A stretch of DNA of 64,000 bases from the NCBI GenBank assembly GCA_963726785.1, contig CAVSDJ010000009.1, positions 868,001-932,000 on the forward strand, given 5' to 3'. The stretch's first letter is position 1. Every line of letters starts with the position of its first letter. The notes under the pieces were generated by a model. That model was not told the DNA's origin, did no database searches, and saw only the letters and a list, made by a program, of their open reading frames with translations. A program made the position numbers and the translations under genes. Positions 20,047-27,633 of the stretch are shown in pieces. The DNA is from DATEKX01 sp963726785. Its GTDB lineage: Bacteria; Acidobacteriota; Blastocatellia; UBA7656.

Positions 20047-22545
20047 CTATTCATACCTTAGCGCAACCATCGGATCAACCTTTGCCGCCCGCCGCGCAGG
20101 GAGCCAGCAGGCCAGTAATGCCACCGCCATAAACAAGAACGCAATCCCGGCAAAAGTCAGCGGGTCGGTTGCGCTCACTTCAAAAAGTAAATTCTCCATC
20201 AACCTCGTCAAAGAGACGGCAGCGCCAATGCCGAGCGCCACGCCAGCGAGCGCCAGCCTTGCCCCTTGTCCCATGACCAACCGCAGCACATCGAGTGTCT
20301 TTGCTCCCAGAGCCACTCGAATACCGATCTCTTGCGTGCGCTCGGTGACCGAATATGAAATCACTCCGTAAATCCCCACAACCGCCAGCACGGCTGCCAT
20401 CGCCGATAACAAATTCAGCAGTAGCGCGTTGAAACGTGGTCGCGCAAGTTCGGTTGAGACTACCTCCTCCATTGTCATCACGCTTGTTATGGCTTGATCG
20501 GGATCAAGCGCACCGACTTCGCGGTTTATCATGCCGATAATTGACGATGGATCGGAAGCAGTACGAATCGTCACATAGGTGGCCGGATAAGCAAATTGCC
20601 GATATGGCAGGTACACGTTCCAGTGAGCTTCTTTCAACTCACGCAGACGAGCATCGCCCGCGATTCCAACAATGGTGCACCACCCTTGACCGCCGAGGTT
20701 GATGCGCTTACCGATTGGATCGGTTTCCGGGGCGAAGATGCTGCGCGCCATCGTTTCGCTGACGATAATCACTTGCGGCGCATCGGTATCGTCATGCTCG
20801 TTAAACTCACGACCGGCTTTGAGCGGAATTCCGAGAGAGCGGAGATAGTGCGGCGTGATTGATTCACAGTTCAGCACAGTATTTCGCATCACCTCATCCG
20901 GTGATTGTCCGTCGGTTGCATATCTCGCAAACAATCCTATGGGTCCCGCCAATGGGCGAATCACAGTAGCGCCTGCCGCAACCACTCCGGGCTGCGCTTC
21001 AAGGCGTTCGATCAATTGCTGAAAATAATCTCTGGTCTTCTCGACCTCAGGATATTTTTCACCATGCAATTGAAGTTGAAATGTCACTACGTTGTATGGA
21101 TCGAACCCGAGAGCCACCTGTTGCAGTTTCAAGAAGCTGCGAGAGATAAGACCAGCGCCGATGAGCAGCATCAACGTGATGGCAAACTCTGCAACTACCA
21201 ACGCGCTGCGCAAGCGATCCCCTCGCCGTTCCCCACCGATCTTGCTGCTGCCTGCTGTGAGGACTTCGTTGAGATTGACCTTTGAAGCGATTAGCGCAGG
21301 GGCCAGTCCGCAAATAATTGTCGCCAGTAAAGTAAGGCCACAGGTAAAAAACAGCGCCGAGGCATTTATCCTGATTGCCTCGATGCGGGGTATGTCGGTT
21401 GGCGCAAAGCCTTTTAACATATATATCAGCGAGTGAGCCAGTAGAATGCCTAATCCACCTCCGGCGACCGTCAACAACAGGCTTTCGCTCATCAACTGGC
21501 GCACAATATGGCCGCGACCCGCCCCGAGCGCGGCCCGCACTGCAATCTCTTTGCGCCGAGAGGTGGCGCGGGCCAGCAACAGATTGGCAATGTTGGCGCA
21601 AGCAATCAATAACAACAATGTCGTTGCGGTCAGCAAAAGGTAGAGCGCAGGCCGCGCGTCGCCGAAGATGTGCGTAGCCAGCGGCTTGATGACAGATCGT
21701 TCAGTGCTCGCGCTTATCTTAGGGTGTTCGGCTGCGACGCTTCTGATGATTGTGTCAAGCTCGGTTTGCGCTTGCTCCAACGTCACAGATGGCTTCAACC
21801 GCCCGATTGCCTGCAGAAAGCCTATGCGATTCTCAACCAGCGCCTTCCCGCTCGCGGACGAGAGCGGAACCCATAGATCGGCTCCTTTGGGAAACTCAAA
21901 CTCGGCAGGCATAACCCCGATGACCGTCAACCCAATATCATTAAGCGTGATCGTTTGCCCTGCGGGATCAGGAGTCACCGCCGCTTCTAACGCAGATTGG
22001 CTTCCTCCGTCATTGAGCGTAATCATTTGCCCGATTAAATTGGGGTCAGCAGCGAAGCGACTCTGCCAAAGTTTATGGCTGATGACCGCTACACCAGCCT
22101 CGCCCGGACGATCTTCGTCTGCCGTGAAGGTGCGCCCTAACATAGGCTTTGTGCCGAGCGTCGAGAAAAAATCTGATGAGACTCTGGCGCTGTGGATTTG
22201 AACAGGTTCGCCTCGCCCGATCAGCATATAGTTAAAGCCATAAACTGTAGTCGTCATGGCTGCGAGATGTTCAAAGACCTGATTTTGACTTCGCCAGTCA
22301 TTGAACTCAGGAATAGAGATTTCGACGAAAGCATTGGCTGAAGTCTCGTCACTCTTCCATGCGACGATCAGTCGCTCTTGCTCTATAAATGGCAAGGGAC
22401 GCAAAAGCACGGTTTCGACTACGCTAAAGATGGCCGAGTTCGCGCCAATGCCCAGCGCCAGCGTGATGACGGCAATCAAAGTAAAGCCCGGTTTGTTCAA
22501 GAGCATTCGCGCGCCGTAGCGGAGGTCTCGCCAGAGAGTTTGCAT
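20047..22545 (-). CDS. MacB-like (ADOP-type) ABC permease without the prefix domain
   Basis: 832-residue protein starting MQTLWRDLRYGARMLLNKPG, i.e. directly at the first FtsX unit and without the DUF-type prefix seen in the two neighbours. The two repeats of membrane helix, periplasmic core and three-helix bundle are intact (EIAVRAALGAGRGHIVRQLMSESL and GIRVALGAKTLDVLRLVMGQG). It ends WLPARRAAKVDPMVALRYE. The periplasmic core holds an extra ~26 residues that duplicate the phrase GQxITLND, visible as a partly repeated 22-bp DNA stretch at about 21936 and 22014. There is no adjacent PadR gene. An AGGAG motif precedes the start. The substrate is unknown. Confidence 0.85.
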   Translation of the reverse strand: MQTLWRDLRYGARMLLNKPGFTLIAVITLALGIGANSAIFSVVETVLLRPLPFIEQERLIVAWKSDETSANAFVEISIPEFNDWRSQNQVFEHLAAMTTTVYGFNYMLIGRGEPVQIHSARVSSDFFSTLGTKPMLGRTFTADEDRPGEAGVAVISHKLWQSRFAADPNLIGQMITLNDGGSQSALEAAVTPDPAGQTITLNDIGLTVIGVMPAEFEFPKGADLWVPLSSASGKALVENRIGFLQAIGRLKPSVTLEQAQTELDTIIRSVAAEHPKISASTERSVIKPLATHIFGDARPALYLLLTATTLLLLIACANIANLLLARATSRRKEIAVRAALGAGRGHIVRQLMSESLLLTVAGGGLGILLAHSLIYMLKGFAPTDIPRIEAIRINASALFFTCGLTLLATIICGLAPALIASKVNLNEVLTAGSSKIGGERRGDRLRSALVVAEFAITLMLLIGAGLISRSFLKLQQVALGFDPYNVVTFQLQLHGEKYPEVEKTRDYFQQLIERLEAQPGVVAAGATVIRPLAGPIGLFARYATDGQSPDEVMRNTVLNCESITPHYLRSLGIPLKAGREFNEHDDTDAPQVIIVSETMARSIFAPETDPIGKRINLGGQGWCTIVGIAGDARLRELKEAHWNVYLPYRQFAYPATYVTIRTASDPSSIIGMINREVGALDPDQAITSVMTMEEVVSTELARPRFNALLLNLLSAMAAVLAVVGIYGVISYSVTERTQEIGIRVALGAKTLDVLRLVMGQGARLALAGVALGIGAAVSLTRLMENLLFEVSATDPLTFAGIAFLFMAVALLACWLPARRAAKVDPMVALRYE

Positions 22546-22605
22546 GTCGAACTCCTGAAATGAAATGTAGTCGGCTAGTCATTATTCAATGAATAGGTTC
22601 CAGCA

Positions 22606-23643
22606 TTATACATCCTCCCTCAATACTCGATTGAACGCTTCATTGCCAGCGATAATCAGACACGAGTCGCCAAACTCGTGCGTGAGATAGTTTTGTTCAT
22701 TGAGATGATGACTGATTCTTATCAAGGTTGACTCAGGCAAGAAGGCTCCCAGCAGTTGATAATGACTTTCCGACACGTCATGCGTACCGGTCAGAAGGCC
22801 ATCAACGAGCTGAAGTTTATGTCCGGGACCGATCTTCACGTCGGTGAAGCCTGAAAGCCCCAGGCTTACGCTTTCGAGCGCTCGCACAACAGAGGTGCCG
22901 ACCGCGATGACGCGACCTCCTCTGGTTCTGGTCAGCCTGACGGCCTTCATCGTCGCCTGTGGAATCTCGAATTTTTCAGCCAGCGGCAAGGCGCGGTCAA
23001 TATCCGCATCGCCCGACGACGACAATCCCGCGCCGTGAGTGAGCGATACTATTTGAACCCCTTTTCTTATGAGCTTCAGCAGGAGTTGCCAGTCGAGGGC
23101 ATGCCCCGCGCTGGGCATCTCGACTGCCCAGGGGCGGCTGCCGTAGACATTTTGAACCGCCCAGAGTTTTAGCTCCTCATTCATGTAAGAGTATTGGATA
23201 GGCTTCCCATGCCGGTAAATGCTGCGCCAGAGTTCTGCGCCTGAAAGATTGAACTCAAGATCAAGTAGTCTTTCTGACAGTTCGTTTTCTCTGAGTACTC
23301 TGGCCCTGAAGCCACCTGAGAAAATGACTTCCTCGCCTGCTTTGAAATGGGGCGGGGTCGGCCTGTCCTCAGTCGGGGTGCGCCAGTCTCCTGCGCCGAA
23401 AATAACAGCTTGCCATATCCGGTCGTCCAACTGCGCACTCAGACGGACTTCTAATTGATTATCATTGCCATCCCGCCCGTAAAGCGAGGCTGGCAGAGTC
23501 GCCGCGTCGTTTACAACAAGCAGGTCACCTGGCTGCAGGTTATCCGGCAAGAACTCAATAGCACTGTCCTCGAATTCGCTTTCCCTGACGACGAGCAACC
23601 TTACTTTCCTTTTATCGTATCGGGGAGTGTTCGCTGCTTTCAT
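22606..23643 (-). CDS. Divergent QueA-like protein (SAM:tRNA ribosyltransferase-isomerase family)
   Basis: 345 residues from the ATG at 23643, which overlaps the end of the SDR gene by 32 bases. The fold is recognisable: PGDLLVVNDAATLPASL corresponds to the QueA PGDLLVFNNTRVIPARL, and VIAVGTSVVRALES to the conserved VGTTSVRSLES. However, the usual PTAGLHF is replaced by PSAGHALDW and the HVGAGTF motif by THGAGLSS. Canonical QueA transfers ribose from SAM to pre-queuosine tRNA and forms epoxyqueuosine. With both active-site motifs altered, this may be a paralogue with another substrate. The tight pairing with an SDR oxidoreductase supports a non-tRNA role. That last step is inference. Confidence 0.75.
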   Translation of the reverse strand: MKAANTPRYDKRKVRLLVVRESEFEDSAIEFLPDNLQPGDLLVVNDAATLPASLYGRDGNDNQLEVRLSAQLDDRIWQAVIFGAGDWRTPTEDRPTPPHFKAGEEVIFSGGFRARVLRENELSERLLDLEFNLSGAELWRSIYRHGKPIQYSYMNEELKLWAVQNVYGSRPWAVEMPSAGHALDWQLLLKLIRKGVQIVSLTHGAGLSSSGDADIDRALPLAEKFEIPQATMKAVRLTRTRGGRVIAVGTSVVRALESVSLGLSGFTDVKIGPGHKLQLVDGLLTGTHDVSESHYQLLGAFLPESTLIRISHHLNEQNYLTHEFGDSCLIIAGNEAFNRVLREDV

Positions 23644-24376
23644 AAGGCACCTTCCAGTCTGAGGCGACAAGCCTCGATCCACTTTCAATCATTTCGGAAT
23701 GTTGAATCATCAACGCGATTTTTTCGGCAGATGCGCCGGGATTGGGCAAGCCGCCGAGGTCTGCGTCGGGCACTGCATCGGCGTACATCTGTGTGGCCAT
23801 CTCTCCCGGATCAACGCTGAATAAACGAACGCCTGTGCCTGCCAACTCCAGCGCCGATATTCGAGTCAGGTGATCCAGAGCGGCTTTTGAAGCGCTGTAA
23901 ACGCCCCAGGACGGGTAGGCTTCAACTGCCGCGTCAGAAGAAATGTTGACGACCACCCCTGCTTGTCTCATAACCATGGAGCCGACCACAGCCTTGATGA
24001 GCCGAAACGGGCCGACGGTGTTCACCTGAAGAGCTTGTTCAAAGTCCTCGCAATCCGTATCAAGGATCAGTCTTAAAGGAACAGGGCCGAGGGTGCTGGC
24101 GTTGTTGATCAGAATGTCGATAGGCCCGGCCAAGGCCGCCGCCTGACCCACTATCGGGTAAATACTTTCCTTTTCGCCGACATCGGCTACGATACCGAAG
24201 GCAATGCCGCCGACGCTTCTGATGTCGCTGACAGCCTCGTCGAGTTTTGATTTTTCACGAGCGACGAGGACTACTTTCGCGCCTCTTGATGAGAGGCAAA
24301 GCGCGAGGGCATGTCCCAACCCGCGACTTCCGCCAGTGATGAGTACCGATTTCCCGTTGAAGTTAAGCATAATCAA
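23612..24376 (-). CDS. SDR-family oxidoreductase
   Basis: 254-residue short-chain dehydrogenase. It has TGGSRGLGHAL (Gly-rich NAD(P) loop), NNAST, an NxxSSD stretch with the catalytic serine (VVNISSDAA), and YSASK with the catalytic tyrosine and lysine. The post-active-site segment reads SVDPGEMATQM. It reduces or oxidises an alcohol/carbonyl of unknown identity in the cytoplasm. The 3' end overlaps the QueA-like gene, so the two are translationally coupled. A divergent XRE-cupin regulator starts about 94 bases away and probably controls both. Confidence 0.88.
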   Translation of the reverse strand: MIMLNFNGKSVLITGGSRGLGHALALCLSSRGAKVVLVAREKSKLDEAVSDIRSVGGIAFGIVADVGEKESIYPIVGQAAALAGPIDILINNASTLGPVPLRLILDTDCEDFEQALQVNTVGPFRLIKAVVGSMVMRQAGVVVNISSDAAVEAYPSWGVYSASKAALDHLTRISALELAGTGVRLFSVDPGEMATQMYADAVPDADLGGLPNPGASAEKIALMIQHSEMIESGSRLVASDWKVPYESSEHSPIR

Positions 24377-24444
24377 TTACCTCCTTATTCTCACACTAAC
24401 ATCATACGAATCGTTTGCTGATATGTCGTCATAATTGACAATCT

Positions 24445-24461
24445 ATTAGCGGAATGCTAAT
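24445..24461. promoter_or_regulatory. Perfect palindrome ATTAGC-N5-GCTAAT
   Basis: The inverted repeat lies 9 bases upstream of the XRE-cupin ATG, in the 93-base gap shared with the SDR gene. A TTGACA-like box (24436-24441) adjoins it. It is a good candidate autoregulatory operator for the HTH protein. Confidence 0.5.
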
Positions 24462-24469
24462 AAGATAGA

Positions 24470-25030
24470 ATGCAGGATGCGATAGCAAGATACATCGCTC
24501 AGAACGTCAAGCAACTGCGGCAAAGCCGTAACCTGAGTCAGGAACAACTCTCGCGGATGTCGGGCGTGCCCAGGCCCACGTGGTCCAATTTGGAGTCGGG
24601 AACGGCTAACCCTACGGTGGCGGTGCTTACGAAGGTCGCCGCAGCCCTTCAAGTCCCGGTCGAAGAACTGATCAGCCCGCCGAAAGCAGTGGCCAAGTTT
24701 TATCCGGCAGATGCGATTGCGAAGCAGCGACGCGGAGGCGTTTTGATTCGGAAACTCTTACCGGACTATTTGCAGGGGCTTGAACTCGACCGGATGGAAC
24801 TCGCGCCTGATTCGCAGATGACCGGGACGCCACACCTGAGGGGGACGAGGGAGTATCTTGCCTGTGAGTCTGGCGAGGTGGAACTTGTCGTCTCTGGGGA
24901 GAAATACGAGCTTAAGCCCGGCGATGTTGTGGTATTTCGTGGCGATCAAAAGCATTTGTATGCGAACAGGGGCACAAAAGTGGCGGTCGCCTACAGCGCT
25001 GTTATCTTAGGCCCGGGCCGAATCGGTTAG
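24470..25030 (+). CDS. XRE-family regulator with C-terminal cupin domain
   Basis: 186 residues. An N-terminal helix-turn-helix domain (VKQLRQSRNLSQEQLSRMSG, then SNLESGTANPTVAVLTKVA) spans about residues 10-65. A basic linker follows, then a small beta-barrel cupin (LACESGEVELVVSGEKYELKPGDVVVFRGDQKHLY) at about 120-175. This HTH-cupin class senses a small molecule or metal through the barrel and usually represses adjacent metabolic genes. It is divergent from the SDR/QueA-like pair, with a palindrome between them. The cupin keeps the terminal GD...H pattern but metal-binding residues are incomplete, so a small organic ligand is possible. Confidence 0.85.
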   Translation: MQDAIARYIAQNVKQLRQSRNLSQEQLSRMSGVPRPTWSNLESGTANPTVAVLTKVAAALQVPVEELISPPKAVAKFYPADAIAKQRRGGVLIRKLLPDYLQGLELDRMELAPDSQMTGTPHLRGTREYLACESGEVELVVSGEKYELKPGDVVVFRGDQKHLYANRGTKVAVAYSAVILGPGRIG

Positions 25031-25090
25031 CGAACCATCTTATTCGGTCGCAAGCCTACAACATCTTATTTTGAAGTGCAGTTATGTTTT

Positions 25091-25120
25091 AAGCTGCTGC
25101 GGTCGCGACCGCAGCAGCTT
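25091..25120. terminator. 30-bp perfect palindrome between convergent genes
   Basis: The arms begin AAGCTGCTGCGGTCG and are exactly complementary with no loop spacing. It lies between the cupin regulator stop (25030) and the stop of the minus-strand exported protein (25140), where a bidirectional transcription stop is expected. TTTT precedes it on the plus strand. Confidence 0.65.
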
Positions 25121-25139
25121 ATCAGCACGAAGAGAGCGA

Positions 25140-25724
25140 TTACGGCAGCAGAGGACCTCTGTTTCTCTTCGCAGGAAAAACCGTGACATCAATGCTGACG
25201 CCCTGGGTAAAGGGTGGACCGAAGTATGTGTAAATGCCTTCTACGTCGAGCGGATCGTCTGGAATACCAGAAGGCAGCGGTGTTGGAAAAAACACTTCCA
25301 AAATCACGAACCCCTCTATGTAAGGCGGCGGCTGAGTGGGCGAAAGTATGATGCCGAGGTGGCCATAAATGTCCCGACAAACGACTTCCATCGCATAATC
25401 CGGCTTCAGCCCCTCGATCTTCTTGAAAACGGGTTCGGTCGGTATCTGCCCGCCCCTGAGCGGTATTACTTTCTTGCGAAACGAGATGTCAACCGCCGAG
25501 TTGTTATGGACGTTGATCTTTGAGGCGTAGCGTCCCGGCTGAGCATCAGGTGCCGAGTTGATGTTGGCATCCTGCTGCACGCCGCAGATGAACTTCGCCG
25601 CATAGGTGTTAGTAATGGTCGGCGGGGGTGCGGGTGCCTGCGCCTTGATGGGTGCGGCGGCAAATAGCAGCCCCATAACCGATGCGAATCCGATGACGAG
25701 TAGTCTATTTCCTTGTTTGTTCAT
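25140..25724 (-). CDS. Exported protein of unknown function
   Basis: 194 residues from the ATG at 25724, preceded by GAGGAGAAGAAC. The upstream extension to 25865 has no RBS. The signal peptide ends near AAAPIKAQA, followed by a proline-rich spacer (APAPPPTITNTY). The rest has a beta-rich look (KINVHNNSAVDISFRKKVIPLRGG) with FICGVQQ and VVCRDI cysteines that might form a disulfide. I do not recognise a named family. Similar single-domain exported proteins are common in Acidobacteriota. It is transcribed toward the cupin regulator and separated from it by a palindromic terminator. Confidence 0.6.
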   Translation of the reverse strand: MNKQGNRLLVIGFASVMGLLFAAAPIKAQAPAPPPTITNTYAAKFICGVQQDANINSAPDAQPGRYASKINVHNNSAVDISFRKKVIPLRGGQIPTEPVFKKIEGLKPDYAMEVVCRDIYGHLGIILSPTQPPPYIEGFVILEVFFPTPLPSGIPDDPLDVEGIYTYFGPPFTQGVSIDVTVFPAKRNRGPLLP

Positions 25725-26106
25725 GTTCTTCTCCTCTTCACTCTGGTTGAAAGAAAGCGTGACGTACGGCCCCGCCAGGCAGTGCCAAACGAAAACGCAA
25801 CGAAAGCGAGATTCAGGAGATCTGCTCAGGAGGTCGATCTTCCTGTAATGGCTGTTTGTGAGCATTAAACCCTCCTAGTCGAGATAGTAGGGTTATGACG
25901 GTGAGGTGAGGCTGCGTATTATCGTATTTCGGAACAGTAGTTGTATTGATCTCAAGGACGCATTGACAAGGGCATTATATCCCGTTTTCTTTTTCAGTCA
26001 AGATAATTTTTGTAAGATTTATCACAACATATTTGTGATCACTCTTTCCAAAGCGACGAAACCTTTTCTTTCACAACATCTCCTATTTTGGCAGCAGGTG
26101 AGTCGA
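25725..26106. other. Intergenic region with a 19-bp palindrome
   Basis: About 380 AT-rich bases with no supported gene. At 26021-26039 there is a perfect inverted repeat, ATCACAA-N5-TTGTGAT, of operator size. The gap serves as promoter region for the minus-strand exported protein and ends where the 170-bp repeat begins. Confidence 0.5.
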
Positions 26107-26276
26107 TTATATGGATGCCCTGTATAAGTCTCGGCCTGCGCGCTCTACGATCAGCGTATCCGGGTCGTCTTCGTAATGTTCACGCCGGAATTGTCTATAG
26201 TCCAAATATGCCAGATTCACACGCTTGCAGGTTTCTTCATCAATTGATGAAGCGAGAGTGATACGGTAGCGCGGCA
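26107..26276. repeat. 170-bp direct repeat, left copy (larA 3'-end fragment)
   Basis: This copy is identical at all 170 positions to 27464-27633. Its minus strand encodes the last ~56 residues of the LarA-like protein, including its stop, so it is a detached gene fragment rather than an independent gene. The right copy is inside the intact larA-like gene. The two flank 1,187 bases holding the kinase-like gene. Confidence 0.9.
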
Positions 26277-26331
26277 TAGCTGTTGCCTCATGAACTTCCC
26301 CAAAAGTAACCATCTATGGAGGAGGCTTCTG

Positions 26332-27336
26332 ATGCGAAGAAAAATTCTAGCCTTAACATCAATTATTATTCTCCTTCCAGCATTTGCTCTTGCTGATAAG
26401 CCGGGAAACGTATCGCGAGGTGAGAAAAAGCAAACCGTCAAGATTCCGATCGCTTTATGGCAGCCGCCGCACGATATTAAAACACGTAACCTGTTTTACG
26501 GCTCAGGAGGCCGAGCGGGCCAGCCTAAAGCTCCGTTCAAATTCATCAAGGAAGATCTTGACGGGGGAAGCCCTAAGTTTGTGGTCACAGATGGGCAAGG
26601 CGTGCGTTGGAAAGTAAAGCTCGGCAATGAGGCGAAGCCGGAGACGGTGGCCACTCGCTTATTGTCGGCTGTAGGTTACTTCGCCGACGTGACTTACTAC
26701 CTGCCCCAATTACGTGTCGTAGGGCTGCCGAAGCTGAGCCGCGGTCAGAACTACGTTTCGACCAACGGCACGGTACATGGAGCAAGATTGGAGCGAATGG
26801 AAAAGAACGTTAAGAATATAGATGATTGGAGTTGGTTCGATAATCCATTTGTTGGCACCAAAGAGTTCAACGGTCTGCGGGTGATGATGGCGCTCATGAA
26901 TAATTGGGATTTAAAAAATAGTAACAACGCGATTTATAATCTGCGGGGGCAAGAGCTGCGGTATGCCGTCAAAGACCTCGGTGCCACCTTCGGCAAGACA
27001 GGCGGCGACGGAAGCCGGTCGAAGGGAGACCTGGAAGACTATCTTGAGTCCGAGTTCGTTGATGAGGTCACACCTACGAGCGTTAACCTGGTACTGCACA
27101 GCCGCCCGCCGCTCCTGTACGCGGTGGCGGTCCCTTATTACATCAAACGCACGCGGATGGGGAAAGTCGCCGATGACATCCCGCGCGCTCACGCCAGGTG
27201 GATCGGGCAATGGCTGGCTCGACTTTCAGACAAACAGATCAGGGACGCCTTTCTTGGTGCTGGCTATGCGACGCACGAAGCGAATGATTATGCCAGAAAG
27301 GTGCGCGAGAGGATCATCCAATTAAATAGATTGTAA
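26332..27336 (+). CDS. Exported protein with kinase-like (atypical) motifs
   Basis: 334 residues from the ATG at 26332, preceded by GGAGGAGG. The signal peptide (MRRKILALTSIIILLPAFAL) ends at ADK. Within the body, the segment FVVTDGQGVRWKVKLGNEA resembles the lysine-containing N-lobe strand of atypical kinases. MNNWDLKNSNNAIYNL resembles a catalytic-loop D...N. The segment LRYAVKDLGATFG resembles a metal-binding DLG/DFG. The arrangement recalls HipA, PI4K, FAM20 and CotH folds, which phosphorylate proteins or lipids. I cannot assign a named family, and kinase activity is inference. The gene sits between direct repeats of the larA 3' end and is on the opposite strand. Confidence 0.5.
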   Translation: MRRKILALTSIIILLPAFALADKPGNVSRGEKKQTVKIPIALWQPPHDIKTRNLFYGSGGRAGQPKAPFKFIKEDLDGGSPKFVVTDGQGVRWKVKLGNEAKPETVATRLLSAVGYFADVTYYLPQLRVVGLPKLSRGQNYVSTNGTVHGARLERMEKNVKNIDDWSWFDNPFVGTKEFNGLRVMMALMNNWDLKNSNNAIYNLRGQELRYAVKDLGATFGKTGGDGSRSKGDLEDYLESEFVDEVTPTSVNLVLHSRPPLLYAVAVPYYIKRTRMGKVADDIPRAHARWIGQWLARLSDKQIRDAFLGAGYATHEANDYARKVRERIIQLNRL

Positions 27337-27463
27337 GGTCGCGCGAGTTGCTTCGGACGCGCAAGGCACGAGCAATCCGTCGTGCCCGGCTCGGCGTAAG
27401 AGATAGAGGTCAGATAATTATAGATTGCAAGAATATCGCTCCAGCGATAGGACAATATCGCGG

Positions 27464-27633
27464 TTATATGGATGCCCTGTATAAGTCTCGGCCTGCGCGC
27501 TCTACGATCAGCGTATCCGGGTCGTCTTCGTAATGTTCACGCCGGAATTGTCTATAGTCCAAATATGCCAGATTCACACGCTTGCAGGTTTCTTCATCAA
27601 TTGATGAAGCGAGAGTGATACGGTAGCGCGGCA
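27464..27633. repeat. 170-bp direct repeat, right copy (within larA-like gene)
   Basis: It encodes the C-terminal residues of the LarA-like protein. It is identical to 26107-26276 without a mismatch, and the sequences diverge immediately outside. Confidence 0.9.

Noticed and set aside
26107..26313. Small minus-strand gene in the left 170-bp repeat
   Set aside because: It is a fragment of the larA-like gene C-terminus, not an independent gene, although it reads as a short open frame.
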